Positions 24,568-34,734 of a stretch of 64,000 nt of DNA are shown piece by piece. Location: positions 930,001 to 994,000 of the forward strand of contig NZ_CP118615.1 in the NCBI RefSeq assembly GCF_028993575.1. Direction: 5' to 3'. Under the pieces are notes generated by a model. That model did no database searches and had not been told where the DNA came from. It saw only the letters and a program-made list of their open reading frames with translations. Source of the stretch: Micromonospora cathayae. GTDB lineage: Bacteria; Actinomycetota; Actinomycetes; Mycobacteriales; Micromonosporaceae. The translations under genes were made by a program, and so were the position numbers. The stretch's first letter is position 1, and each line of letters starts with the position of its first letter.

Positions 24568-25550
24568 CCCCGGAAGCAGGCCCGGCCGGGCAGACGACCG
24601 ACCGGACCGGCACCACCGACCGAAGCAGCAGCACCGACCGGACCGGCAGCACCGACGGAAGCAGCAGCACCGACCGGACCGGCAGCACCGACCGAAGCAG
24701 CACCACCGGATCGAGAGGCACCCCCGGCGGAAGCAGCGCCCCCGGCCGGGACGGTACGACCGGCCGAGGAGGCGACATGGCCCGGGAAACGGGTACGGCC
24801 GACCGGGAAGCCGAGACGGCCGGGCCGCGGGTCGCCCCCACGCAGCGGGTCAGGTCGCCGGAGCCGGCTACGTCCGACCCGGTCACCGCCGCCTGGACCG
24901 AGTATCTCGCCGCCGCCCGGCAACTCGACGGGGTCCGGCGTGGCGCAGCGACCGCTGCGGGCGAGCAGGCCCGATCGGTCCAGGCCGCCCGGGAGGAGTT
25001 GGCTGCCGTACGGGCCCGCCTGGCCAGCCAGCAGACGCTCCTACGTGAGCTGGGCGTACCGGCGATGTCGCTGGTGCCGTCGCCGCCCGAGGTGGGGGCG
25101 GCGGCACGGTCGATGGTGGCCGGGCCGGCAGCGGTGCTGGCGGGGTTGCGGACGGCGCGGGAGTGCGCGGACGAGGCGGAGGGGCTGCTCGCCGCCCGCC
25201 GGACGTCACGGCCGACGGGTTGGCCGGCCCTGCGGGGGGACCTGCTGGGGTACGGGCTGCTGGCGCTGCTGGTCCCGGTGCTGCAACTGGTCGTCCTCGG
25301 ACTGACCGGCACCGGTGCCGCAGGTGTCCTCGCGGCTCTGCTCGGTCTGCCGCTGGCCGTACTGGCGTTCGTGGTGCGCCGGCCCGCCGTGGCCCGGTTG
25401 TCCCGGCACCTTCAGGGGCGGGACCGGACGGGTGGACGCCCGGCGGCGGACGGTCTGCCGGATCGGGGCCGGTGGTTCGGTGCGCTGGTGTGCGGAGTCC
25501 CGGCGGCGGTCACCGCCGCCGGGATCCTGCTGGTCGTACTGCTCGGCTGA
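24564..25550 (+). CDS. coiled-coil membrane protein partner of the FtsK-like protein
   Basis: 328 residues; the ATG overlaps the stop of the FtsK-like gene by 4 bp, so the two are probably made in fixed ratio. Residues ~12-60 are a Thr/Asp/Ser repeat and ~60-110 are disordered. A helical, probably coiled-coil part follows (AAWTEYLAAARQLDGVRRGAATAAGEQARSVQAAREELAAVRARLASQQTLLRELG). Then three or four hydrophobic helices (GYGLLALLVPVLQLVVLGLTG, AGVLAALLGLPLAVLAFVV, FGALVCGVPAAVTAAGILLVVLLG) close the protein. I do not recognise the family. It could anchor the FtsK-like protein to the membrane. folE is convergent, 7 bp away. Confidence 0.68.
   Translation: MTPEAGPAGQTTDRTGTTDRSSSTDRTGSTDGSSSTDRTGSTDRSSTTGSRGTPGGSSAPGRDGTTGRGGDMARETGTADREAETAGPRVAPTQRVRSPEPATSDPVTAAWTEYLAAARQLDGVRRGAATAAGEQARSVQAAREELAAVRARLASQQTLLRELGVPAMSLVPSPPEVGAAARSMVAGPAAVLAGLRTARECADEAEGLLAARRTSRPTGWPALRGDLLGYGLLALLVPVLQLVVLGLTGTGAAGVLAALLGLPLAVLAFVVRRPAVARLSRHLQGRDRTGGRPAADGLPDRGRWFGALVCGVPAAVTAAGILLVVLLG
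24598..24705 (+). repeat. 36-bp in-frame tandem repeat, three copies
   Basis: Three 36-bp units begin at 24598, 24634 and 24670 and encode the dodecapeptide TDRTGSTDRSSS with small changes. The unit preserves the frame of the coiled-coil membrane protein and lies in its disordered N-terminus. Confidence 0.85.
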
Positions 25551-25557
25551 CCGCTGG

Positions 25558-26133
25558 TCAGCGGGCGTTGATCAGTGCCATCGCCTCGGCCCGGGACTTG
25601 GCGTCCCGCTGGAGGGTGCCCCGGACCGCCGAGGTGATGGTCTTCGCTCCGGACTTCTGGATGCCGCGCATGGCCATGCACATGTGCTCGCACTCGAGTA
25701 CCACGATCACGCCCCGTGGGTCGAGCCGGTCCATCAGCAGGTCGGCGATCTGCGAGGTGAGCCGTTCCTGTACCTGCGGCCGGCGGGCGAACACCTCGAC
25801 CAGCCGGGCCAGCTTGGACAGGCCGGTGATCCGTCCGTCCGGGCCGGGAATGTAGCCGATGTGGGCGCTGCCCCGGAACGGCAGCAGGTGGTGTTCGCAG
25901 AGGCTCATCACGTCGATGTCCCGGACCAGCACCAGCTCCTCGTGGTGGGCCTCGAAGGTGGTGTTGAGCACCTGCTTCGGGTCGACCCGCAGGCCGGCGA
26001 AGAGTTCGGCGTAGGCGCGGGCCACCCGGGCCGGGGTCTGGACCAGCCCGTCCCGGTCCGGGTCCTCGCCGACCGCGATGAGGATCTCGCGGACCGCCTT
26101 CTCGATCCGGCCCAGGTCGACGGCGTCCTCCAC
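25558..26133 (-). CDS. folE: GTP cyclohydrolase I
   Basis: 191 residues from the GTG at 26133. FolE converts GTP to 7,8-dihydroneopterin triphosphate, the first step of folate synthesis. The zinc ligands are visible in [10 protein letters not shown] (Cys79, His81/82) and [13 protein letters not shown] (Cys148 context), with the substrate block GITGLSKL-like [13 protein letters not shown] and [16 protein letters not shown]. The frame stays open upstream to the ftsH stop, and [26 protein letters not shown] there reads like real protein, but it offers no ATG, GTG or TTG; a CTG at 26256 overlapping the ftsH TGA is the only upstream candidate. In relatives folP comes next; here the secretion cluster intervenes. 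Confidence 0.95.
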   Translation of the reverse strand: MEDAVDLGRIEKAVREILIAVGEDPDRDGLVQTPARVARAYAELFAGLRVDPKQVLNTTFEAHHEELVLVRDIDVMSLCEHHLLPFRGSAHIGYIPGPDGRITGLSKLARLVEVFARRPQVQERLTSQIADLLMDRLDPRGVIVVLECEHMCMAMRGIQKSGAKTITSAVRGTLQRDAKSRAEAMALINAR

Positions 26134-26252
26134 CGGTCGGCCGCTGAGCTTGCCGTTGATCAGGCGGGCGGCGAGGTAGTCCAGCCCGTCGTCGTCCGGC
26201 TCGGTCGCGGAGGCGGCCAGCCCCGGTCCGGGGCTGGCCGCTGATTCCGCGC

Positions 26253-28292
<2,040 letters not shown>

Positions 28293-28744
28293 ACTGTTGT
28301 CGAGCGCCGAGGCGCCCGGACCCTCCTGATCGACGTCCTGACCGTCTGATGGCTTTCGCCGCCGAGGCGGCGGCCGGAGCCGCCGTTCGGGCCGGCCTCG
28401 ACCCCGAGACGCGAAATCGCCGCGTCGCGGTCATTCGACGGTACACCGTGCGGGCGAGGAGTGAGCTTGCGAGGGCCGCAGTCGCGCACCGTGGGTATGA
28501 CAGCGCGTGACGATCGGCTCCGGCAGCCCGCTCACCGACCGGCGGGACCGGGTGAGGACCGGCGTGACGTCGGCACCGCGCCCGGCCGACGGCCCCCGAC
28601 CGGAGGCCCGGCAGGGAACCGCGCCCACGTCACCGGACCACCACCGTAGTCCGACTGGCTGAGAGCCCGCTGTACGTCCGCTCGATGTCGACCGACACCA
28701 CCGGCCGAGACCGGGCGGGGCCGCCGGTGCGACGCGGGGCGGGG
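28293..28744. other. intergenic region upstream of ftsH
   Basis: 452 bp between hpt and ftsH, both on the minus strand. No reading frame here has coding character. Near ftsH the minus strand carries AGGAGG, then a GGGCGCC/GGCGCTC-type inverted stretch before the start codon. The ftsH promoter presumably lies in 28320-28480, but I cannot point to a confident -35/-10 pair. Nothing else is evident. Confidence 0.5.
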
Positions 28745-29320
28745 TCAGGACCGGGCGTAGACCTGCGGCTTGAGGACGCCGACGTAGGGCAGTTCGCGGT
28801 ACCGCTCGCCGTAGTCGAGGCCGTATCCGACGACGAACTCCGTCGGGATGTCGAATCCGACGTACTTCACCGGGACCTCGACCTTGACCGCGTCGGGCTT
28901 GCGGAACAGGGCCACCACCTGGACGCTCGCCGCCGAGCGGGACGCCAGGTAGCGCAGCAGCCAGGACAGGGTGAGCCCGGAGTCGACGATGTCCTCCACG
29001 ACCACCACGTGCCGGCCGGCGATGTCGCGGTCCAGGTCCTTGAGGATCCGCACCACGCCGGAGGAGGTGGTGCCCTGGCCGTACGAGGAGATGGCCATGA
29101 AGTCCAGTTCGGCGGGGGGACCGTGCCGGCCGAGCGCCCGGGCGAAGTCGGCCATGAACATGACCGCGCCCTTGAGCACGCAGACCAGCAGCAGCCCGTC
29201 CTCGACGTCGGCGTAGTCCGCCGAGACCTGTTTCGCCAGCTCCGCGGTCTTCTCGCGGATCTGCGCCTCGGAAATGATCACGTGGTCGATGTCGGCGTCG
29301 TACCAGGAGCCGTCAGCCAT
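28745..29320 (-). CDS. hpt: hypoxanthine phosphoribosyltransferase
   Basis: 191 residues from the ATG at 29320; longer upstream readings are not protein-like. The enzyme salvages hypoxanthine (and guanine) with PRPP to IMP/GMP. The PRPP-binding motif [18 protein letters not shown] is present near residues 104-121, as are [21 protein letters not shown] (flexible-loop side), [19 protein letters not shown] and [27 protein letters not shown] (purine-base site). In related actinobacteria hpt is directly preceded by tilS; here three other genes separate them. Confidence 0.96.
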   Translation of the reverse strand: MADGSWYDADIDHVIISEAQIREKTAELAKQVSADYADVEDGLLLVCVLKGAVMFMADFARALGRHGPPAELDFMAISSYGQGTTSSGVVRILKDLDRDIAGRHVVVVEDIVDSGLTLSWLLRYLASRSAASVQVVALFRKPDAVKVEVPVKYVGFDIPTEFVVGYGLDYGERYRELPYVGVLKPQVYARS

Positions 29321-29475
29321 GCCCCTAGCCTGCCGTACGCCGCCGCGCCGTCGTCGGCGGGGCTGCCCGTTGTGGCCGACCCCGCCGACGGCGACCGGCG
29401 CACCCTGGCCCGGGGCCGCACCGGGCGGCGCTCCGGTCGGCACGACCCGGACCGGCCCCGGCCGGCCGGGGCCGG

Positions 29476-29613
29476 TCAGCAGCGTCGGGACCGCCAGCGG
29501 CGGCCGTCGTCGGTCGGTTTCCAGTCGGCCGAGTCCCGGCTGTCGACGGTCAGCCCGAGCATCGAGGCGACCGCGAGGAGTAGGAAGAAGAGCAGGAAAA
29601 GGATGGTCTCCAT
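29476..29613 (-). CDS. 45-residue single-helix membrane peptide
   Basis: An ATG at 29613 opens a 45-codon frame ending TGA at 29476-29478. The peptide begins [20 protein letters not shown], one membrane helix, and ends with a charged tail ([22 protein letters not shown]). AAGGCGG lies 8-14 bp upstream. A hydrophobic helix followed by a Trp/Arg/Asp-rich tail is typical of small actinobacterial membrane proteins and is unlikely by chance. It sits between hpt and the divergent AraC-type regulator. Confidence 0.55.
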   Translation of the reverse strand: METILFLLFFLLLAVASMLGLTVDSRDSADWKPTDDGRRWRSRRC

Positions 29614-29703
29614 GGCGGCGTCCGCCTTCCGGTCGGTGTCGGTTTCTCGCCGCCGGTGCGCACCGGACGGGTCAAGTCTGCGACCGTCCGGGACGGCACG
29701 ACA

Positions 29704-29740
29704 GTGGCAGGAAAGCCACCTGACCTCGATTTCCTGCCAC
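29704..29740. promoter_or_regulatory. perfect 11-bp inverted repeat, probable operator of the AraC-type regulator
   Basis: GTGGCAGGAAA at 29704-29714 and TTTCCTGCCAC at 29730-29740 are exact inverted copies with a 15-bp spacer. They end 21 bp before the regulator ATG at 29762. Each arm contains TGGCAGGAAA, which agrees with the AdpA consensus TGGCSNGWWY at 8 of 10 positions; AdpA has the same DJ-1/AraC architecture as the gene downstream. Autoregulation is the simplest reading. Confidence 0.65.
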
Positions 29741-29761
29741 CCCAGGGGTTAGCCTGGTCAC

Positions 29762-30724
29762 ATGCTCCGTACCGTCGCTGTGATCGCGCTGGACCCGGTC
29801 GACCCGTTCGAGCTGGGGGTGCTCTGCGAGGTCTTCGGCACCGACCGGACCGCCGACGGTTTCCCCGGCTACCAGTTCACCGTCTGTTCCGTGGATGGCG
29901 GTCCGGTCCGCAGCTCGTCGGGCTTCGGGGTGGTCCCGCAGGCCGACCTGGCACCGGTGGAGGAGGCCGACCTGGTGGCGGTGCCGGCGTACCACACCGG
30001 TGGGGAGGTGCCCGAGGCCGCGCTGGCCGCGCTGCGCCGGGCCGCCGAGCGCGGGGCCCGGGTGCTCAGCGTCTGCTCGGCGGCGTTCGTCCTCGGTCAG
30101 GCCGGGCTGCTCGACGGCCGGGAGTGCACCACCCACTGGCGGCACGTCGACGAGCTGCAACGACGGCATCCGCTGGCCCGGGTCCGGTGCAACTCGCTCT
30201 ACGTACAGGACGGCCCGCTGCTGACCAGCGCGGGCACCGCCGCCGGCATCGACGCCTGCCTGCACCTGGTCCGGCAGGAGCACGGCTCCGCCGTCGCCAC
30301 CCGGCTGGCCCGCCGGATGGTGGTCCCCCCGCACCGCGACGGCGGGCAGGCGCAGTACATCGAGGCACCCATCCCCCGGACCCCGGACGCGCCCACCCTG
30401 GAACCGGTGCTCAGCTGGCTGATGGGGCACCTGGACCGCCCGCTCACCGTCGAGGAGCTGGCCGCCCGGGCCGGGATGCCGCCGCGTACCTTCGCCCGCC
30501 GGTTCCGCGCCGAGACCGGCACCACCCCGCACGACTGGCTGACCAACCAGCGGGTGCTGCTGGCCCGGCGGCTGCTGGAGGAGACCCGGCTGACCGTCGA
30601 GGCGGTGGCCGGGCAGGCCGGCTTCGGCGACGGGGCCGCGCTGCGGCACCACTTCACCCGCCGGGTCGGCGCGACCCCGGCCGCCTACCGGGCCACCTTC
30701 CGGGAACGCGTTCCCAGCCCCTGA
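29762..30724 (+). CDS. AraC-family regulator with DJ-1/PfpI domain (GlxA/AdpA type)
   Basis: 320 residues. Residues 1-170 form a DJ-1/PfpI-like fold (TVAVIALDPVDPFELGVLCEVFG, with VLSVCSAAFVLGQAGLLDG around the nucleophile-elbow position and a Cys there), and 215-315 an AraC-type double HTH (LTVEELAARAGMPPRTFARRFRAETGTTPHDWL, then LTVEAVAGQAGFGDGAALRHHFTRRVGATPAAYRATF). This is the AdpA/FtrA architecture. Two inverted AdpA-like boxes lie just upstream. The gamma-glutamyltransferase gene converges on it, so no obvious target operon adjoins it apart from the small membrane peptide upstream. Confidence 0.92.
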   Translation: MLRTVAVIALDPVDPFELGVLCEVFGTDRTADGFPGYQFTVCSVDGGPVRSSSGFGVVPQADLAPVEEADLVAVPAYHTGGEVPEAALAALRRAAERGARVLSVCSAAFVLGQAGLLDGRECTTHWRHVDELQRRHPLARVRCNSLYVQDGPLLTSAGTAAGIDACLHLVRQEHGSAVATRLARRMVVPPHRDGGQAQYIEAPIPRTPDAPTLEPVLSWLMGHLDRPLTVEELAARAGMPPRTFARRFRAETGTTPHDWLTNQRVLLARRLLEETRLTVEAVAGQAGFGDGAALRHHFTRRVGATPAAYRATFRERVPSP

Positions 30725-30769
30725 CGGCCGGCGCTCCGCAGAGGCCGGGGAACGCCGGGCCGGGTGGGG

Positions 30770-32413
30770 TCACCAGCCCAGCGCGGCACCGTCCACCCGT
30801 GGCTCGGAACCGACCACGTACCCGCCGTCGCCGGACCGCCAGATCGCCTGCCCGTACCCGAAGATCCCCGGGTCGTCGGCGACGGTGACCTGGTGGCCGC
30901 GCCCGCGCAGCTCGGCCACCGCCGCCCGGCCCTCGGCGGTGCCGGTCAGCTCCGGCTCGACCAGCAGCGACCGGCCCGCGTGCCAGTACCAGCGGGGCGC
31001 GCCCAGCGCCGCCTGCGGGTCGAGGCCGGCGTCCAGGGTGGCCGAGACGAGCTGCACGTGCCCCTGCGGCTGCATGTGCCCACCCATCACCCCGAACGGC
31101 CCGACCGGGGTGCCGTCCCGGGTCAGGAAACCGGGGATGATCGTGTGGAACGGCCGCCGGGACGGGCCGACCACGTTCGGGTGGGCCGGGTCGAGCCGGA
31201 AGCCGGTGCCCCGGTTCTGCAGGCCGAAGCCGTACCCGGGGACCACCACGTGCGACCCGAAGCCCAGGTAGGTGGACTGGATCAGGCTCACCATCAGGCC
31301 GGCGGAGTCGGCGGCGCAGAGGTAGACCGTGCCGCCCCGCTCCGGGTCCCCGGCGACCGGCGTGCCGGCCCGGTCGGTGACCAGGGCCCGCCGGGCCGTC
31401 GCGTACGCCGGGTCCAGCAGGGCCGCCGTGGGCACCGCCGTGTGCGTCGGGTCCGCCACGTACGCGTGCGCGTCGGCGAACCCCAGCTTCACCGCCTCGA
31501 TCTGCCAGTGCAGCCGCTCCGCCGGCGGCAGGGCGGCCAGGTCCACCCCGTCCAGGATGTTCAGGGCGAGCAGGGCGGCGATCCCCTGCCCGTTCGGCGG
31601 CAGCTCCCACACCTCGTGCCCCCGGTACCGGGCGGCCACCGGATCCACCCACTCCGACCGGTGCCCGGCCAGGTCGTCGGCGGTGAGCAGGCCACCGGTA
31701 CGGGCCGCGTGCCCGGCCACTGCGGCGGCGAGGTCGCCCCGGTAGAAGTCGTCCGCGCCGGTGGCGGCGATCCGGCGCAGGGTACGGGCCGCGTCCGGGT
31801 TACGCCACCGCTGCCCGGCCCGGGGTGCCCGCCCGTCGACGGTGAAGACCCGCCGCCACTCGGCGAACTCCGGTCCGGTCAACGAGTCTTGCAGGGTGGC
31901 GGCCCGCGCCCAGCCGGCCGCCACGCTGGCGGACACCGGGTACCCGTGCTCGGCGTACCCGATCGCGTCGGTGAACAACTCGGCGAACGGCAGCGAACCG
32001 AACCGGTCGTGCAGGTCCCGCCAGCCGGCCGGGGCCCCGGGCACGGTCACCGGAAGCCAGCCCCGGGCGGGCATCGCCGGCCCGTCCGCCTGCGCCCCGC
32101 CGAGGGCGGCCACCGGCTCGGCACCCCGGCCACCGGTCGCGGCCAGCACCACCTCCCGGGTCAGGGCCGCCGGGGACCGGCCGGAGGCGTTCAGGCCGTG
32201 CAGCCGGGTGCCGTCCCAGACGATGGCGAACAGGTCGCCGCCGATGTCGTTGGAGCCGGGCTGGACCACGGTGAGGGTGATCGCGGTGGCGAGTGCGGCG
32301 TCGACGGCGTTGCCGCCGCGCCGCAGCACGGCCAGACCGGCCGCGGCGGCCAGCGGCTGGCTGGTCGCGACGGCGCCGTTGGGGGCGTACAGCGGCGTCC
32401 GGGGGTACGACAT
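30770..32413 (-). CDS. gamma-glutamyltransferase family protein (Ntn hydrolase)
   Basis: 547 residues from the ATG at 32413. Family blocks are clear: GAVATSQPLAAAAGLAVLRRGGNAVDAALATAI at the N-terminus, GSNDIGGDLFAIVWDG, and the autocatalytic cleavage region near residue 361 where ERGGTVYLCAADSAGLMVSLIQS gives the candidate nucleophile Thr. It continues with STYLGFGSHVVVPGYGFGLQNRG and MGGHMQPQGHVQLV. No signal peptide is evident, so a cytoplasmic enzyme acting on glutathione-like, mycothiol-conjugate or cephalosporin-type amides is more likely than a secreted GGT. Substrate unknown. It stands between tilS and the AraC-type gene. Confidence 0.88.
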   Translation of the reverse strand: MSYPRTPLYAPNGAVATSQPLAAAAGLAVLRRGGNAVDAALATAITLTVVQPGSNDIGGDLFAIVWDGTRLHGLNASGRSPAALTREVVLAATGGRGAEPVAALGGAQADGPAMPARGWLPVTVPGAPAGWRDLHDRFGSLPFAELFTDAIGYAEHGYPVSASVAAGWARAATLQDSLTGPEFAEWRRVFTVDGRAPRAGQRWRNPDAARTLRRIAATGADDFYRGDLAAAVAGHAARTGGLLTADDLAGHRSEWVDPVAARYRGHEVWELPPNGQGIAALLALNILDGVDLAALPPAERLHWQIEAVKLGFADAHAYVADPTHTAVPTAALLDPAYATARRALVTDRAGTPVAGDPERGGTVYLCAADSAGLMVSLIQSTYLGFGSHVVVPGYGFGLQNRGTGFRLDPAHPNVVGPSRRPFHTIIPGFLTRDGTPVGPFGVMGGHMQPQGHVQLVSATLDAGLDPQAALGAPRWYWHAGRSLLVEPELTGTAEGRAAVAELRGRGHQVTVADDPGIFGYGQAIWRSGDGGYVVGSEPRVDGAALGW

Positions 32414-32435
32414 CCGCCATGTGTACCGCAACGGC

Positions 32436-33419
32436 TCAGCCCGGTACGAGCTGCCCGTCACGACGGGTGACCCGGAACCCGCCGGGCAGGTGCACGGCCC
32501 CCTGACCACGCCAGTCGGTGACCAGCGCGTCGAGCGCGCCGACGTGCCGGTGCGACAGCGCCGCCGGCGACGCGCCCAGCTCACGGGCCCAGGCGTGCAA
32601 CACCCGGGTACGCACCGCGGGTGCCAGCCCGGCCAGCGCCGGTACGGCCAACCCGCCGTCGGGCATCCGGGCGTCGGTCAGCGCGGCGGCGGCGAGGTCG
32701 TCCAGCACGGCGGTGTCGGCGGCCACCAGCCGGGCCGTCCGGGCGAGGTTGTCCAGCACCCCCGGCCCGAGGGCACGGACCAGGGCCGGCAGCACGTCGG
32801 CCCGCACCCGGGCCCGGGCGTACGACGGGTCGACGTTGTGCGGGTCCTCCCACGGGGCGAGCCCCAGCACCACGCACGCGGTCCGGGTCTGGTCACGGCC
32901 GACGTCGAGCAGCGGGCGCAGCAGGGGCACCCCGGCCAGGTCCCGGCGGGCCGGCATCCCGGCCAGGCCCCGTGGCCCGGCCCCCCGGGCGAGGGCGAGC
33001 AGCACCGTCTCGGCCTGGTCGTCCCGGGTGTGCGCGGTGAGCAGGGCGGCCGCCGCGTACCGGTGGGCCGCCGCCGCCAACGCCTGGTAGCGCGCATCCC
33101 GGGCGGCCCCCTCCGGGCCGCCGGGCCGGCCCTCGACGCGTACCCGGACCGCCTCGACCGGGGCGAAGCCGGCCCCTTCCGCCCAGCGGGCCACCGCGGC
33201 GGCCCGCTCGGCGGAGCCGTCCTGGAGGCCGTGGTCGACGGTGACCAGCCCGGCCGGTCGACCGACCCGGGGGGCGACGAACGCGGTGGCGGCGGCCAGG
33301 GCGAGCGAGTCGGCCCCACCCGAGCAGGCGACCAGCACCGGCCCGTCACCGGCCAGCCCGGTCAACGCCCGGCGGACGGCGACCCGGATCGCGGCTACCG
33401 CCGGGGCGAGCGCGGCCAC
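32436..33419 (-). CDS. tilS: tRNA(Ile)-lysidine synthetase
   Basis: 327 residues. TilS attaches lysine to C34 of the CAU-anticodon tRNA-Ile so that it reads AUA. The N-type ATP pyrophosphatase loop VACSGGADSLALA is at residues 30-42; VTVDHGLQDGSAERA, LLTAHTRDDQAETVLLALARGAGPRGLAGM and PLLRPLLDVGR follow, all family blocks. The protein is short at the C-terminus, as usual in actinobacteria. The zincin gene lies 10 bp upstream on the same strand. Confidence 0.95.
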   Translation of the reverse strand: MAALAPAVAAIRVAVRRALTGLAGDGPVLVACSGGADSLALAAATAFVAPRVGRPAGLVTVDHGLQDGSAERAAAVARWAEGAGFAPVEAVRVRVEGRPGGPEGAARDARYQALAAAAHRYAAAALLTAHTRDDQAETVLLALARGAGPRGLAGMPARRDLAGVPLLRPLLDVGRDQTRTACVVLGLAPWEDPHNVDPSYARARVRADVLPALVRALGPGVLDNLARTARLVAADTAVLDDLAAAALTDARMPDGGLAVPALAGLAPAVRTRVLHAWARELGASPAALSHRHVGALDALVTDWRGQGAVHLPGGFRVTRRDGQLVPG

Positions 33420-33429
33420 GTCCCGTCGG

Positions 33430-34497
33430 TCAGCCGGCTGCCGGCAGCGGCCCGGCCGGCCCGTGCACCCGGGCCACCCAGGCGTCCGGGTCGCCGAGTT
33501 CCTCCAGGCGGGGCAGGGTCAGCGGGGACGAGAAGATCCGGTTGAAGCCGGCCATGCCGACCCGTTCGACCACGCCGTGCACGAACTTGCGCCCCTCGGC
33601 GTACTGGCGCATCTTGACCTCGACGCCGAGCAGCCGGCGGATCGCCTTCTCCAGCGGGTTGCCCGCCTCGCGGCGGCGGTTGAACCCGGCCCGGATGCGT
33701 TCCACGCTCGGGATGACCTCCGGGCCGACGCCGTCCATGACGAACTCGGCGTGCCCCTCCAGCAGGGTCATCAGCGCGGTCAGCCGGTCCAGCACGGCCC
33801 GCTGGGCCGGCGTCTGGACGATGTCCAGCACGCTGGCCCGGCTCTCCGGGTCCTTGATCGCGTCGGAGAGGGTGCCGATCCCCCGGCGGAGCCGCTCCAG
33901 CAGGTGTTCACCACCCTGGGAGGCGTCGACGAACGCCTGCACCTCGCCGAGAAAGTAGGCGCGCATCCACGGGACGGCGGTGAACTGCGTCCGGTGGGTC
34001 ACCTCGTGCAGGCAGACCCAGAGCCGGAAGTCCCTCGGGTCGGCGCCCAGCTTCCGCTCCACCTCGACGATGTTCGGCGCGACCAGCAGCAGTTGGCCCG
34101 GGTCGGCGGAGAAGACCTCGTACTGGCCGAGCACCCGGCCGGAGAGGTACGCCAGCACCGTGCCGGCCTGCACCCCGGTCAGCCGGGACCCGATCGCCTC
34201 GGTCAGCGCGCCCGGCTGCTTGTCACCGGAGAGCCGGTCGACCAGCGGGTTGATCACCTCCCGGAGCCCGGCGATGTTGGTCGCCGCCCAGTCCCGGCGG
34301 TCCACCACCCGTACCGGCGGGTGGGTGACCTGCGACCGCAGCCCGGTGTACTCGGCCACGTGCCCGGCCGCCTCGTCGGTCAGCCGCCGCAGCTCACCGA
34401 CCACCTCGGTGGCCTCGGCGTACGAGACCCGGGGCCCCGACTTGCCCAGGGCCCCCGCGGTGGCGGCGGCCAGATCCCAGTCCACGAACTGCGCCAT
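33430..34497 (-). CDS. zinc-dependent metalloprotease-like protein (DUF2342/zincin_2)
   Basis: 355 residues from the ATG at 34497, with GGTGGGG upstream. The zinc motif HEVTHRTQF lies near residues 165-173, preceded by DFRLWVCL, and a downstream Glu-rich helix (LEGHAEFVMDGVG) supplies a likely third ligand. MAQFVDWDLAAATA and PLVDRLSG are typical of the family once labelled coenzyme F420 biosynthesis-associated (Rv3626c). The substrate is unknown. Its place between dacB and tilS matches M. tuberculosis. The 237 bp downstream of its start towards dacB hold CCGGGCTC-type simple repeats only. Confidence 0.9.
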   Translation of the reverse strand: MAQFVDWDLAAATAGALGKSGPRVSYAEATEVVGELRRLTDEAAGHVAEYTGLRSQVTHPPVRVVDRRDWAATNIAGLREVINPLVDRLSGDKQPGALTEAIGSRLTGVQAGTVLAYLSGRVLGQYEVFSADPGQLLLVAPNIVEVERKLGADPRDFRLWVCLHEVTHRTQFTAVPWMRAYFLGEVQAFVDASQGGEHLLERLRRGIGTLSDAIKDPESRASVLDIVQTPAQRAVLDRLTALMTLLEGHAEFVMDGVGPEVIPSVERIRAGFNRRREAGNPLEKAIRRLLGVEVKMRQYAEGRKFVHGVVERVGMAGFNRIFSSPLTLPRLEELGDPDAWVARVHGPAGPLPAAG

Positions 34498-34734
34498 GCA
34501 CCCCACCGTACCCGCGCCGGCACAGCCCGGCCCCGGCTCGCGCGGCCCGACCGCCCGGCGACGGGGTGGGACGGCGACCGCCGGGACCGGCTGAGCCGGG
34601 CTCCGGGGCCGGCTCGGCCCGGCCCGCCGGACAGCCCCGGCCCCGGGCTCAGCCGGAGGGCCGGGGCAGGCTCGACCAGGCCCGCGACAGGCCCAGCCGG
34701 GCCCGAGACAGGCTCGGCCGGGCCCGTGACGGGG

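Noticed and set aside
12079..25550. Complete integrative conjugative element
   Set aside because: No relaxase, integrase, excisionase or flanking att-like repeat was found in the window, so only a T4SS-like apparatus is claimed.
28293..28744. Riboswitch or small gene upstream of ftsH
   Set aside because: No conserved aptamer pattern or credible reading frame could be recognised.
34498..34734. Repeat element between dacB and the zincin gene
   Set aside because: CCGGGCTC/GGCCCG simple sequence without a defined unit; similar low-complexity DNA occurs in other gaps.
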